This document shows positions 8,708 through 16,895 of a stretch of DNA of 43,850 nucleotides, piece after piece. The notes below the pieces were generated by a model. It worked only from the letters and a program-made list of their open reading frames with translations. It ran no database searches and had not been told where the DNA came from. Source of the stretch: Actinomadura madurae (GTDB lineage Bacteria > Actinomycetota > Actinomycetes > Streptosporangiales > Streptosporangiaceae); contig NZ_FOVH01000033.1 in the NCBI RefSeq assembly GCF_900115095.1, forward strand, positions 1 to 43,850, given 5' to 3'. The position numbers and the translations under genes are program-made. How positions within the stretch are numbered: the stretch's first letter is position 1; every line of letters starts with the position of its first letter.

Positions 8708-8731
8708 GTGCGTCGTCCGAGCGTACTGTGC
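8708..8731 (-). promoter_or_regulatory. Conserved promoter-like block upstream of the first PBP
   Basis: On the minus strand this reads GCACAGTACGCTCGGACG and continues to CGCAC. It contains TACGCT as a possible -10 (8720-8725). Nearly the same block occurs upstream of the second PBP gene (12706-12730). Both genes then share TTGATGAGG and a GTGAGTAA start, so promoter and leader were probably duplicated with the gene. Confidence 0.5.
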
Positions 8732-8753
8732 CCCCGGAGCCGCGGGGGGCGAT

Positions 8754-8770
8754 GAGGCGAGGCTCGCCTC
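8754..8770. other. Short GC-rich palindrome between the two PBP genes
   Basis: GAGGCGAG-G-CTCGCCTC is a perfect palindrome with a 1-nt centre. It could contribute to ending the second PBP transcript or bind a regulator of the first. No further support is visible in the 206-bp gap. Confidence 0.3.
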
Positions 8771-8887
8771 CCCCAGAGCGGACGGACGCACACGGTCATG
8801 ACCGCTGGCGTGCGGCAATTCACGAAGATGCTTCATGTCACACCCCCAATCTCCACTGGACGGTTCGGCTCGGGAGGGTCCGCCGGT

Positions 8888-11800
8888 TCATTCCGGCGGT
8901 CTCGACAGCAGGGACAGCGGGCGCAGACTCTCGGTCTCGGCCTCGCGGCCGCCCCGCCTGTTCCGGCAGGCGGGGTCGCCCTGGTGCATCTGGCACCACC
9001 ACCGCGGCGGCGGGTTGCTCGGCGGCTTGTTCGGGTCGCAGTTGCCGTTCTGGAACGGCGACTGGCAGGGCGGCAGGTTGCCGCCGCCGGGACCGCCCGG
9101 ACCGCCGCCGTTGCCGTTGCCGCCCTGGCAGCGCGGATCGAACCGGCCGATCGGGCTGTCGCACCACGGCGGCCGCTTGTCCTTCTTCTTCTCCGGCGGC
9201 TTCGCCCACTTCTGGACGATCCCGCCCCACACCGGCGGCGGGAACGCCTGAGGCTCCATGCCCTGCACGGCGTTCGCCATGTAGGACCGCCAGATGCGGG
9301 CGGGGATCGTGCCGCCCTCCACCTCGCCGATCCCCGGCAGGATCACCGACTTCTTCTTCCCGTCCGGCCCCACCGAGTCGTTGAAGATCGTCACCGCCGT
9401 CGAGACCTGCGGGACGTACCCGACGAACCACGACGAGACGTTCCGGTCGGTCGTGCCGGTCTTGCCCGCGGCCTGGCGCCCGTCCGGCAGCGCCGCCGCC
9501 GTCGCGGTACCGCCCCGGATGACCTGCTGCATCGCGTACGTCGCGTCCGCGGCGACCTTCGGGCTGAAGACGCGGCGCTTCTCGTAGTTCGGCTTCAGCC
9601 GGACCGTCTTGTTGTCGGACGCCTTCACCGTGCGGATCACGTGCGGCTGGTGGTACACGCCGCCGTTGGCGAACACCGCGTACCCCGCCGCCTGCTCGAC
9701 CGGGCGGATGTTGTTGACGCCGAGCGCCAGGTTCAGGCAGCACGCGTGCGGCTTCAGCAGTTCGGACTCGATGCCGGCGTCGGTCTCGGTCTTGATGACC
9801 TCCTCGATGCCCACCTTGCCCATCAGCTGGATGAACGCGGTGTTCACCGAGTCCTGCGTCGCCTTGACCAGGTTGATCGCCGGGCCCACGTCATGGCTGT
9901 TCGGGACGATCACCGCGTTCGGGTCGTCCTTCGACACCACGTTGCCCTCCGGGCCGATCGGTGTCTTCGACCGTCCCTCCACGAGACTCTTCAGGCTGTA
10001 GTTCTGCTTCAGCGCCGTCGCGAGGACGTACGGCTTCATCGCCGACCCCGCCTGCGCCGAGCCCTGCCACACGTTGTTGAAGGACTGGTCCAGGTAGTCG
10101 GGACCGCCGTAGAACGCGACGACCTCCCCGTTCGCGGTGTTCACCGAGATCAGGCCGACGCGGATCTTCTTCTTCGCCAGCTTCTTCGGGTTCACCTGGG
10201 GGACCGTGCGCTCGGCCGCCCGCTTGGCCATCGCCATCTTCTTGCGGTCGAACGTCGTGTAGACGCGCAGGCCCTTGGTCGTCAGCTCCTTGTCGGCGAT
10301 CTTCAGCCGGCGGAGCTCCTCCTTGGCCCGCATCAGCATGTAGCCGCGCTGGCCGCCGTAGAGCTGGTCGCTGGTGCCGGCCTTATTGATCTTCGGCAGG
10401 CGCTGCATGTACTTGGCGGCCTCGGCCTGGCTGAGCTTGCCCATCGAGACCATGCCCTTGAGCGTGTACTGGTACCTCGCGGTCGTCCACGCCTGGTTGG
10501 CCTTGTCGCCCGGGTCCCGGTTCGGGTTCTGGATGATGCCGCCGAGGAGCGCCGCCTGGTCCGGCCGGAGCCTCCACACGTCCGTCCCGAAGTACTCGCG
10601 GGACGCCGCCTGGATGCCGTAGGTGTCGCGGCCGAAGTAGATCGTGTTCAGGTAGAGCTTGAGGATCTCGTCCTTGGAGTGCTCGTCCTCCAGCTTCAGC
10701 GAGATGAACAGCTCCTTGAACTTCCGGCTGACCGTCCGGTTGTTCGGGTCGGAGTAGTAGTTCTTCGCGAGCTGCTGGGTGATCGTGGACCCGCCGCCCG
10801 ACCCGCCGGTCAGGTTGTCCCACACCGCCCGCGTCGTGCCCTTCATCGAGAACCCGGGGTCGGTGCGGAAGCTCCGGTTCTCCGCCGCGAGCACCGCGTT
10901 CTGGACGTGCGGCGGCACCTTGCTCAGCTCGACGCTCTGCCGCTTCTTGCCGATCCGGCCGATCTCGACGCCGTCGGTGAAGTAGAAGATGGACGCCTGG
11001 TCCTCGACGCCCGCGACCGTCGGCTCCTTGGGCGTCGGCGTGTTCGCGTACGCCACCCAGATCAGCGTGACGAACGCCGCGATGCCGAGCCCGGAGACCC
11101 CGGCCACGATCTTCCAGGACGGGATGAACCGCCGCCACCCCGTCTCGCGGGACCGGAGATGCCCGAGGAACCCCTTCTTCCCGGGCGGCCCCTGCGGACC
11201 GGGCCCGCCCGGCCCGCCAGGTCCCCCGGGCCCGCCAGGTCCCCCGGGCCCGCCAGGTCCCCCGGGCCCGCCAGGTCCCCCGGGCCCGCCGGGCCCTGCG
11301 GGTCCGCCGGGGCCTCCGGGGCCGGTCGACCGGTTGGCCGCGCGCACCCCACCACCGCGGAACTTCGCGGTCACCTTCGAACCGAGGTCCTGCCCGATCT
11401 TCCCGAGCTCGCCGAGCTTCTCCTTCACCCCGGGCTTCGGCGCGGGACCGAACCCCGCCGGGGCGCCCATCCCGGGCCCGGCCATACCTCCGCCCGGCGC
11501 ACCGAACGCCCCGGGCCCGCCTGGCCCACCAGGTCCACCCGGTCCACCCGGTCCACCCGGAACGCCCGGAACGCCCCCCATGCCAAGGCCGTTAGGCGTC
11601 CCCGAGTTACCCGGCCCGCCGGGCGCGTTGCCCATCCGGGGCCCGTTCGAAGGCACAAGCGCCCCAGAACCGCTGGGGCCAGAGGGAGCGGCCTCACCCG
11701 GCCCGACCCGCGGCCCTTGACCGCCAGGCGCACCGCCGCCGGGACCACTCTGAGCACCGAACGGACCACCGAAAGCACCTTGATCAGGCACCCCGCCGGG

Positions 11801-12634
11801 CGGACCGGCCAGCGGCTCCCGTCCACCGATCGGCCCCGAGTTCCCAGGACCGCCAAGAGCACCTTGGTCACCGCCGCCAAGCGGACCCTGGCCACCCGGG
11901 GCACCACCCGCACCCGGACCACCGAATCCGCCCTGTTCAGCCGCGCCACCAGGCGGGGCGCCCAGCGGATCGCCGCTCATCGGGCCGGAGCCACCGGGAC
12001 CGCCCAGCGGACCTTGACCGCCTGCGGCAGGACCGGCGCTCGGACCGCCGAACGCACCCTGATCGGCCACGCCACCGAGCGGGGCGCCTAGCGGATCCTG
12101 GCCGCCCATCGGGCCTGAGCCACTCGGGCCGCCGAACCCACCTTGGTCACCGGGGCCACCGAGCGGCCCCTGGCCGCCCGCGGCGTTGCCTGCGCCCGAA
12201 CCGCCGAACGCACCCTGATCAGCCGGGCCGCCGAGCGGGCCGGCCAGCGGGTCGTGGCCGCCGGCGCTCGGGCCGCCGAGCGGGGGGTCCTGGGGGCCTG
12301 GGGTGCCCATCGGGCCCGGGTCGGCGGGCGGGGGCTGCGCCGCGTGGCGGCCCCTGGACGGCGGGGACGGGAGCGCGGGATTGGGCGCGGTGCCGCCGAG
12401 CGGCCCCGGCGACGCGGCGGGGCCGGAGGAGCCGGCCATGAAGCCGGGGCTCTCCGACGGGCCGGGCGGGCCGGGGTTCTGGGGCATGCCGGACGGACCC
12501 GCCGGGTTCGACCCGGCGGGCTCACGGTGGGCACCCGGAAGGCCGGATTCGCCGGAGTCGCCGGGACGGGGGTTCTGCTGCCCGCCCGGCCTCTGCGACC
12601 CGGGTTCCGGTCGGGGCTGGCTTGGATTACTCAC
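8888..12634 (-). CDS. Class A penicillin-binding protein with giant Gly/Pro-rich cytoplasmic tail
   Basis: A 1248-residue bifunctional peptidoglycan synthase. Residues 1 to about 495 form a low-complexity tail rich in Gly, Pro and Gln. It has four units of roughly 45-50 residues, each opening with (D/E)PL (starting near 128, 180, 223 and 273), then collagen-like GPG runs (about 360-375 and 438-480). A TM helix spans about 508-530. GT51 motifs are LAAENRSFRTDPG (Glu near 585) and STITQQLAKNY. Transpeptidase motifs are S-A-M-K (Ser864), S-V-N (929-931) and K-T-G-T (1058-1061). The C-terminal tail has C-x8-C-x14-C-x8-C with WWC and PACRN, matching its paralogue. GTG start. Confidence 0.93.
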   Translation of the reverse strand: MSNPSQPRPEPGSQRPGGQQNPRPGDSGESGLPGAHREPAGSNPAGPSGMPQNPGPPGPSESPGFMAGSSGPAASPGPLGGTAPNPALPSPPSRGRHAAQPPPADPGPMGTPGPQDPPLGGPSAGGHDPLAGPLGGPADQGAFGGSGAGNAAGGQGPLGGPGDQGGFGGPSGSGPMGGQDPLGAPLGGVADQGAFGGPSAGPAAGGQGPLGGPGGSGPMSGDPLGAPPGGAAEQGGFGGPGAGGAPGGQGPLGGGDQGALGGPGNSGPIGGREPLAGPPGGVPDQGAFGGPFGAQSGPGGGAPGGQGPRVGPGEAAPSGPSGSGALVPSNGPRMGNAPGGPGNSGTPNGLGMGGVPGVPGGPGGPGGPGGPGGPGAFGAPGGGMAGPGMGAPAGFGPAPKPGVKEKLGELGKIGQDLGSKVTAKFRGGGVRAANRSTGPGGPGGPAGPGGPGGPGGPGGPGGPGGPGGPGGPGGPGGPGPQGPPGKKGFLGHLRSRETGWRRFIPSWKIVAGVSGLGIAAFVTLIWVAYANTPTPKEPTVAGVEDQASIFYFTDGVEIGRIGKKRQSVELSKVPPHVQNAVLAAENRSFRTDPGFSMKGTTRAVWDNLTGGSGGGSTITQQLAKNYYSDPNNRTVSRKFKELFISLKLEDEHSKDEILKLYLNTIYFGRDTYGIQAASREYFGTDVWRLRPDQAALLGGIIQNPNRDPGDKANQAWTTARYQYTLKGMVSMGKLSQAEAAKYMQRLPKINKAGTSDQLYGGQRGYMLMRAKEELRRLKIADKELTTKGLRVYTTFDRKKMAMAKRAAERTVPQVNPKKLAKKKIRVGLISVNTANGEVVAFYGGPDYLDQSFNNVWQGSAQAGSAMKPYVLATALKQNYSLKSLVEGRSKTPIGPEGNVVSKDDPNAVIVPNSHDVGPAINLVKATQDSVNTAFIQLMGKVGIEEVIKTETDAGIESELLKPHACCLNLALGVNNIRPVEQAAGYAVFANGGVYHQPHVIRTVKASDNKTVRLKPNYEKRRVFSPKVAADATYAMQQVIRGGTATAAALPDGRQAAGKTGTTDRNVSSWFVGYVPQVSTAVTIFNDSVGPDGKKKSVILPGIGEVEGGTIPARIWRSYMANAVQGMEPQAFPPPVWGGIVQKWAKPPEKKKDKRPPWCDSPIGRFDPRCQGGNGNGGGPGGPGGGNLPPCQSPFQNGNCDPNKPPSNPPPRWWCQMHQGDPACRNRRGGREAETESLRPLSLLSRPPE
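11212..11283 (-). repeat. Four perfect 18-bp tandem repeats inside the second PBP gene
   Basis: The unit GCCCGCCAGGTCCCCCGG occurs four times without change and encodes six-residue Gly-Pro-Gly steps of the collagen-like tail. Perfect copies in coding DNA imply recent expansion by slippage, so tail length may vary between strains. Confidence 0.85.
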
Positions 12635-13078
12635 GCGACCTCATCAACAGGGGACAACGGGTGTTGCCGAGGGCCGGGGGTGGCTCCCCGGCCTTGTTGC
12701 GACTCGTGCGCCGTCCGAAGAGTACTGTGCGGGCTGGTGAGCGGGGGGAGCGCGTGCACGGCGAAGGTACGTTTCGGCCGGTCAACGCCCCCGGAGTAGG
12801 CGGATCCTCCTTACTCGTCTCTCGCTCGGGGCTCGGGTCCCCGTTCCTGAGTACGTACGACGTGGCCGATAGCGCCTTGCGCAACTTTGACATATTTCCG
12901 CCACATACACCCTGAATTCGCCGCATTCGGGAGGCGGGACCGCGGCCCCGCCGAGCCGCCCCAGGTAGATCGCCACTTGCCAGGAGGGGCCGGGCTACGT
13001 ATCTTGTCGATGTATCGAGCCGATACATTCGCTCGATACATCGGATCGAGACATCGGCTCTGCGGAAGAGGGACCGGG
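12635..13078. promoter_or_regulatory. Divergent intergenic region: second PBP promoter block and padR operator
   Basis: The 444-bp gap separates the minus-strand PBP from padR. On the PBP side, 12706-12730 repeats the promoter-like block seen upstream of the first PBP, with TACTCT as possible -10 (12719-12724). On the padR side lies the inverted repeat at 13009-13042. In the middle, TTGACA near 12887 is a possible -35. A short minus-strand ORF beginning MSKLRKALSATSYVLRNG can be read here but looks like run-on sequence. Confidence 0.45.
13009..13042. promoter_or_regulatory. PadR operator candidate: 12-bp perfect inverted repeat
   Basis: GATGTATCGAGC (13009-13020) and GCTCGATACATC (13031-13042) are exact reverse complements around a 10-nt spacer that contains another GATACAT. 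A further related CGAGACAT follows. ATGT...ACAT ends are typical of PadR sites. It lies 37 bp upstream of the padR start, which fits autorepression. Confidence 0.7.
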
Positions 13079-13702
13079 ATGGCTGCCAAGAAGGGCGCGG
13101 GCGTGCTGGAGCTCGCCGTGCTCGGGCTGCTGCACGAGTCCCCGATGCACGGCTACGAGCTGCGCAAACGGCTCAACGCCCTGCTGGGCATGTTCCGCGC
13201 GTTCTCCTACGGCTCGCTCTACCCGTGCCTCAAGCAGCTGCTCGCCAACGGGCTGATCATGGAGGACCGGCCGGAGGAGCCGAACCCGCCACTGGCACTG
13301 CAGAGCCGCCGGTCGAAGATCGTCTACAAGCTCACCGCCGACGGCAAGGAGCGCCTCCAGCAGCTCCTGACCGAGGCCGGTCCGGCGTCGTGGGAGGACG
13401 AGGGGTTCGGCGTGCACTTCGCCTTCTTCTCGCACACCCGCGCCGACGTCCGGCTGCGGATCCTCGAAGGCCGGCGCAGCCGGCTGGAGGAGCGCCTGGA
13501 GAGCGTCCGCGCCGCCCTGGCGCGAACGCGCGAGCGGGTCGACTCCTACACCCTGGAGCTGCAGAACCACGGGCTGGAGTCGGTGGAGCGCGAGGTCCGG
13601 TGGCTCAACGAGCTCATCGGGCGCGAGCGTGCCGAGCAGGAACAGCAAGCACAGTCAGCTAAGCGAATTGATCAGGACATGCCTCGGGACGAGGGCCGCT
13701 GA
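13079..13702 (+). CDS. PadR-family transcriptional regulator
   Basis: A 207-residue regulator. The N-terminal winged helix has the PadR signature: LELAVLGLLHESPMHGYELRKRL, split here by a few variable residues from SYGSLYPCLKQLLANGLI, with the wing ending SKIVYKLTADGKERL. A long C-terminal coiled-coil region (about residues 110-190, rich in Arg/Glu/Leu) is the usual dimerisation part. ATG 13079 follows GGAAGAGGGACCGGG. The gene precedes inositol-3-phosphate synthase by 72 bp on the same strand, a pairing common in actinobacteria. It may therefore control ino1 as well as itself through the 13009-13042 operator. Confidence 0.9.
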   Translation: MAAKKGAGVLELAVLGLLHESPMHGYELRKRLNALLGMFRAFSYGSLYPCLKQLLANGLIMEDRPEEPNPPLALQSRRSKIVYKLTADGKERLQQLLTEAGPASWEDEGFGVHFAFFSHTRADVRLRILEGRRSRLEERLESVRAALARTRERVDSYTLELQNHGLESVEREVRWLNELIGRERAEQEQQAQSAKRIDQDMPRDEGR

Positions 13703-13774
13703 ACAACGAGCGGCCCGGCGCCTTCGGGGGCGGGTGAAACACCACATGTTCCGCAACAGAGAAGGAGCAACCGG

Positions 13775-14854
13775 ATGGGTTCGGTGCGCGTAGCCATCGT
13801 GGGTGTGGGCAACTGCGCCTCTTCGCTCGTCCAGGGTGTCGAGTTCTACAAGGACGCGGCCCCCGACACGCGAGTCCCCGGCCTGATGCACGTCCAGTTC
13901 GGCGACTACCACGTGGGCGACGTCGAGTTCGTGGCGGCGTTCGACGTGGACGCCAAGAAGGTCGGGATGGACCTGTCCGAGGCCATCCACGCCAGCGAGA
14001 ACAACACCATCAAGTTCGCCGACGTGCCGCCGACCGGGGTGACCGTCCAGCGCGGGCACACGCTCGACGGCCTCGGCGAGTACTACCTGGACATGGTCGA
14101 GGAGTCCGACGCCAAGCCGGTCGACGTGGTGCAGGCGCTGAAGGACGCCGAGGTGGACGTCCTGGTGTCGTACCTGCCGGTGGGCTCGGAGGAGGCCGAT
14201 CGCTTCTACGCCCAGTGCGCGATCGACGCCAAGGTCGCGTTCGTGAACGCGCTGCCGGTGTTCATCGCCAGTGACCCCGAGTGGGCGCAGAAGTTCACCG
14301 ACGCGGGCGTGCCGATCGTCGGCGACGACATCAAGTCGCAGGTCGGCGCGACGATCACGCACCGCGTCATGGCCCGGCTGTTCGAGGACCGCGGTGTCGA
14401 GCTGCTGCGCACGTACCAGCTCAACTTCGGCGGCAACATGGACTTCATGAACATGCTGGAGCGCAAGCGGCTCCAGTCCAAGAAGATCTCCAAGACGCAG
14501 TCCGTCACCTCGCAGATCCCGCACGAGATGGCCAAGGCGGACGTGCACATCGGCCCGTCCGACCACGTGCCGTGGCTGGACGACCGCAAGTGGGCGTACG
14601 TGCGGCTGGAGGGCAAGTCGTTCGGCGACACGCCCCTCAACCTGGAGTACAAGCTGGAGGTCTGGGACTCCCCGAACTCCGCCGGCGTCATCATCGACGC
14701 GGTCCGCGCCGCCAAGATCGCCAAGGACCGCGGCATCGGCGGCCCGATCCTGTCGGCCAGCTCCTACTTCATGAAGTCGCCGCCCGAGCAGTACAACGAC
14801 GACCAGGCGCACGACGCGGTGGAGAAGTTCATCCGCGGCGACGTGGAGCGCTGA
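13775..14854 (+). CDS. ino1: Inositol-3-phosphate synthase (myo-inositol-1-phosphate synthase)
   Basis: A 359-residue NAD-dependent enzyme that converts glucose-6-phosphate to inositol-3-phosphate. This is the entry to phosphatidylinositol lipids and to mycothiol in actinobacteria. The NAD-binding loop VAIVGVGNCASSLVQG is at residues 5-20. Family blocks include VSYLPVGSEEADRFYAQC, FVNALPVFIAS, GDDIKSQVGATITHR and LNFGGNMDFMNM. Length is typical of the short actinobacterial form. A ribosome-binding site (GAAGGAG) precedes the ATG. A very strong terminator follows. Mycothiol links it functionally to the thiol-redox genes at 30-32 kb, but that is inference. Confidence 0.95.
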   Translation: MGSVRVAIVGVGNCASSLVQGVEFYKDAAPDTRVPGLMHVQFGDYHVGDVEFVAAFDVDAKKVGMDLSEAIHASENNTIKFADVPPTGVTVQRGHTLDGLGEYYLDMVEESDAKPVDVVQALKDAEVDVLVSYLPVGSEEADRFYAQCAIDAKVAFVNALPVFIASDPEWAQKFTDAGVPIVGDDIKSQVGATITHRVMARLFEDRGVELLRTYQLNFGGNMDFMNMLERKRLQSKKISKTQSVTSQIPHEMAKADVHIGPSDHVPWLDDRKWAYVRLEGKSFGDTPLNLEYKLEVWDSPNSAGVIIDAVRAAKIAKDRGIGGPILSASSYFMKSPPEQYNDDQAHDAVEKFIRGDVER

Positions 14855-14883
14855 GCCCTGAGAGTCTGATCACAAAGTTCCCA

Positions 14884-14926
14884 AAGGACGCCCTGGCAGT
14901 GGACATCCCACTGTCAGGGCGTCCTT
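14884..14926 (+). terminator. Strong terminator after ino1
   Basis: AAGGACGCCCTGGCAGTGG pairs with CCACTGTCAGGGCGTCCTT over 19 bp with a single G-U, around a 5-nt loop (ACATC). It is followed by ACTT. Confidence 0.85.
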
Positions 14927-15035
14927 ACTTCTGTGAGAAAACGGTGATGTACCGGCCCTTTGTCACGCTCTGGCCCTACTGTGACACCGCCGGTTACTGC
15001 GCGCCAGGTGCCGAAGCTTCGAGGTGGGGAACGTG

Positions 15036-16805
15036 ATGGCACGCGAGATGTTCAAGGTGACGGTGGGGCTGGCGGGCCTCGTGATGGGGATCGCCGGGTG
15101 CGCGGGAGGGGGTGACGACGCCTCCGCGGACGGCGCCTCCCGCCAGGGCGGCACGCTCCGCGTCATCGGCTCGTCCGACGTCGAGCACCTCGACCCCGCG
15201 TCGGTGTCCAGCGTCGGCGCGTACGGGCTGGCGCGCACCTTCGCCCGGACGCTGTTCGGAACGCGCGCGTCCAACGACTTCCAGGAGACGATCCCCGTCC
15301 GGCCCGACGTCGCCGTCCGCCTCCCCACGCGCGAGAACGGCGACATCTCCAAGGACCGCCGCACGTACACGGTGCGGCTCCGCGACGGCGTCCAGTGGAA
15401 CACGAGCCCGCCGCGCCCGGTCACCGCGCCCGACTTCGTCCGCGGCTTCGAACGGCTCTGCAACCCGGCGTCGCCGTCCTCCGGCAAGGGCTACTACCTC
15501 TCCACGCTCAAGGGAATGGACGAGTTCTGCCGCGGCTTCGGCTCCGTCGACGCGAAGAACGCCGGGGCGATCGCCGCCTACCAGCGCGACCACGACATCG
15601 AGGGCGTCAGCGCCAAGGACGACAGGACGCTCGTGTTCAAGCTGAAGCGTCCCGCCAGCGACTTCCTCAACCTGCTGTCGCTGCCGTTCACCGCCGCCGC
15701 GCCGAAGGAGTACGACGCGTACGTCCCGGACGGCGCCGAGTTCCGGCAGCACACGATCTCCAACGGCCCGTACCAGATCACCGAGTACCGTCCGGGGCTC
15801 TCGTACGTGCTCTCCCACAACCCGGCCTGGCGGGCGGCGAGCGACCCCCTCCGCGAGCGCCACGTCGCCAAGATCCGGATCACGCTCGGGCAGGACTCGC
15901 CGGAGACCGTCCAGCAGCAGATCGAGCAGGGCGTCGCCGACCTCGCGTGGGACCAGCCCGTCCCGACGTCCGCCATCCCGGACCTGCGGGACGACCCGCG
16001 CTTCGCGATCAGGGAGACGCCGAACAACAGCCCCTACCTCGTCTTCAACCTGCGCAGCCCCAACAACGGCGGCGCGCTCGGCGACCGGGCCGTCCGGCAG
16101 GCCCTGGAGTACGCCATCGACCGCAGCGCCCTCATCAAGATCGTCGGCGGGCCGTCGGTGGCGAAGCCACTGCACACGGTGATCCCGTCCGGCAACGCCG
16201 GATACGCCGCCCTGAACCACTACCCGACACCCGGCGAGTCCGGCGACCCGGCCAAATGCCGCGAACTGCTCGGCAAGACGCGGTACTCCGGGCTCGAACT
16301 GAAGTTCCCGTACCGGACGAACAGCGTCCACAAGCTGATCGCCCAGTCCATCGCCGAGAACCTCGCCGCCTGCGGGGTCAAGACGGAACTGACCGCCGAC
16401 TCGGGCGGCTCCTTCTACTCCGGCACCCTCTCCGTCCCCGCCCGCGCCCGCGAAGGCGCCTGGGACATCGCCGCCCCCGGCTGGGTGCCCGACTGGTACG
16501 GCAACAACGGCCGCTCCATCGTCCAGCCGCTCTTCGACGGCCGCACCTACGGGCAGAACTCCACCAACTACGGCGGCTACGACAACCCGCAGGTCAACGC
16601 CCTCATCGACGCCGCCCTCACCGCCCCCGACGCCGAACACGCCGCCGGCTACTGGCAGCAGGCCGACCAGAAGATCATGGAAGACGCCGCGATCGTCCCC
16701 CTCCTCGACCGCGCCCAGACCCTCTTCCGCTCCTCCCGCGTCCGCAACGCCCGCTACCTCCCTACCACCGCCGCCTACGACTACACGGTGTTGTCTTTGC
16801 AGTAA
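15036..16805 (+). CDS. Extracellular solute-binding lipoprotein, family 5 (peptide ABC transporter)
   Basis: A 589-residue peptide or oligopeptide-binding protein. The N-terminus is a lipoprotein signal with hydrophobic core VTVGLAGLVMGIAGC; the Cys is residue 22. The SBP_bac_5 fold is seen in LRVIGSSDVEHLDPASV, in GVSAKDDRTLVFKLKRP, in TISNGPYQITEY and in AVRQALEYAIDRSALIK. ATG 15036 has GAGGTGGGG correctly spaced before it. No permease or ATPase genes are adjacent: an MFS transporter follows after a terminator. The protein may serve a transporter encoded elsewhere or act as a sensor. Two convergent 9-bp arms end the transcript. Confidence 0.88.
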   Translation: MAREMFKVTVGLAGLVMGIAGCAGGGDDASADGASRQGGTLRVIGSSDVEHLDPASVSSVGAYGLARTFARTLFGTRASNDFQETIPVRPDVAVRLPTRENGDISKDRRTYTVRLRDGVQWNTSPPRPVTAPDFVRGFERLCNPASPSSGKGYYLSTLKGMDEFCRGFGSVDAKNAGAIAAYQRDHDIEGVSAKDDRTLVFKLKRPASDFLNLLSLPFTAAAPKEYDAYVPDGAEFRQHTISNGPYQITEYRPGLSYVLSHNPAWRAASDPLRERHVAKIRITLGQDSPETVQQQIEQGVADLAWDQPVPTSAIPDLRDDPRFAIRETPNNSPYLVFNLRSPNNGGALGDRAVRQALEYAIDRSALIKIVGGPSVAKPLHTVIPSGNAGYAALNHYPTPGESGDPAKCRELLGKTRYSGLELKFPYRTNSVHKLIAQSIAENLAACGVKTELTADSGGSFYSGTLSVPARAREGAWDIAAPGWVPDWYGNNGRSIVQPLFDGRTYGQNSTNYGGYDNPQVNALIDAALTAPDAEHAAGYWQQADQKIMEDAAIVPLLDRAQTLFRSSRVRNARYLPTTAAYDYTVLSLQ

Positions 16806-16844
16806 GTGACGGGCGCAGGGCCTAGCGGCCCGGCACCCGTCACT
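16805..16844 (+). terminator. Hairpin after the solute-binding protein gene
   Basis: AGTGACGGG pairs with CCCGTCACT, with an inner GGGCC/GGCCC helix. The stem begins at the last base of the stop codon. Confidence 0.75.
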
Positions 16845-16883
16845 AACTGCCGGCGGGCGGATTTGGGGGGTTGGGGGAGGACG

Positions 16884-16889
16884 TAGGGT
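16884..16889 (+). promoter_or_regulatory. -10 element of a probably leaderless MFS promoter
   Basis: TAGGGT lies 6 nt before GTG 16896. No Shine-Dalgarno sequence is present, which supports leaderless expression. Confidence 0.4.
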
Positions 16890-16895
16890 GATCGG

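Noticed and set aside
8798..12091. 1097-codon plus-strand open frame
   Set aside because: Antisense shadow of the second PBP; GC-rich codons on the opposite strand rarely make stops.
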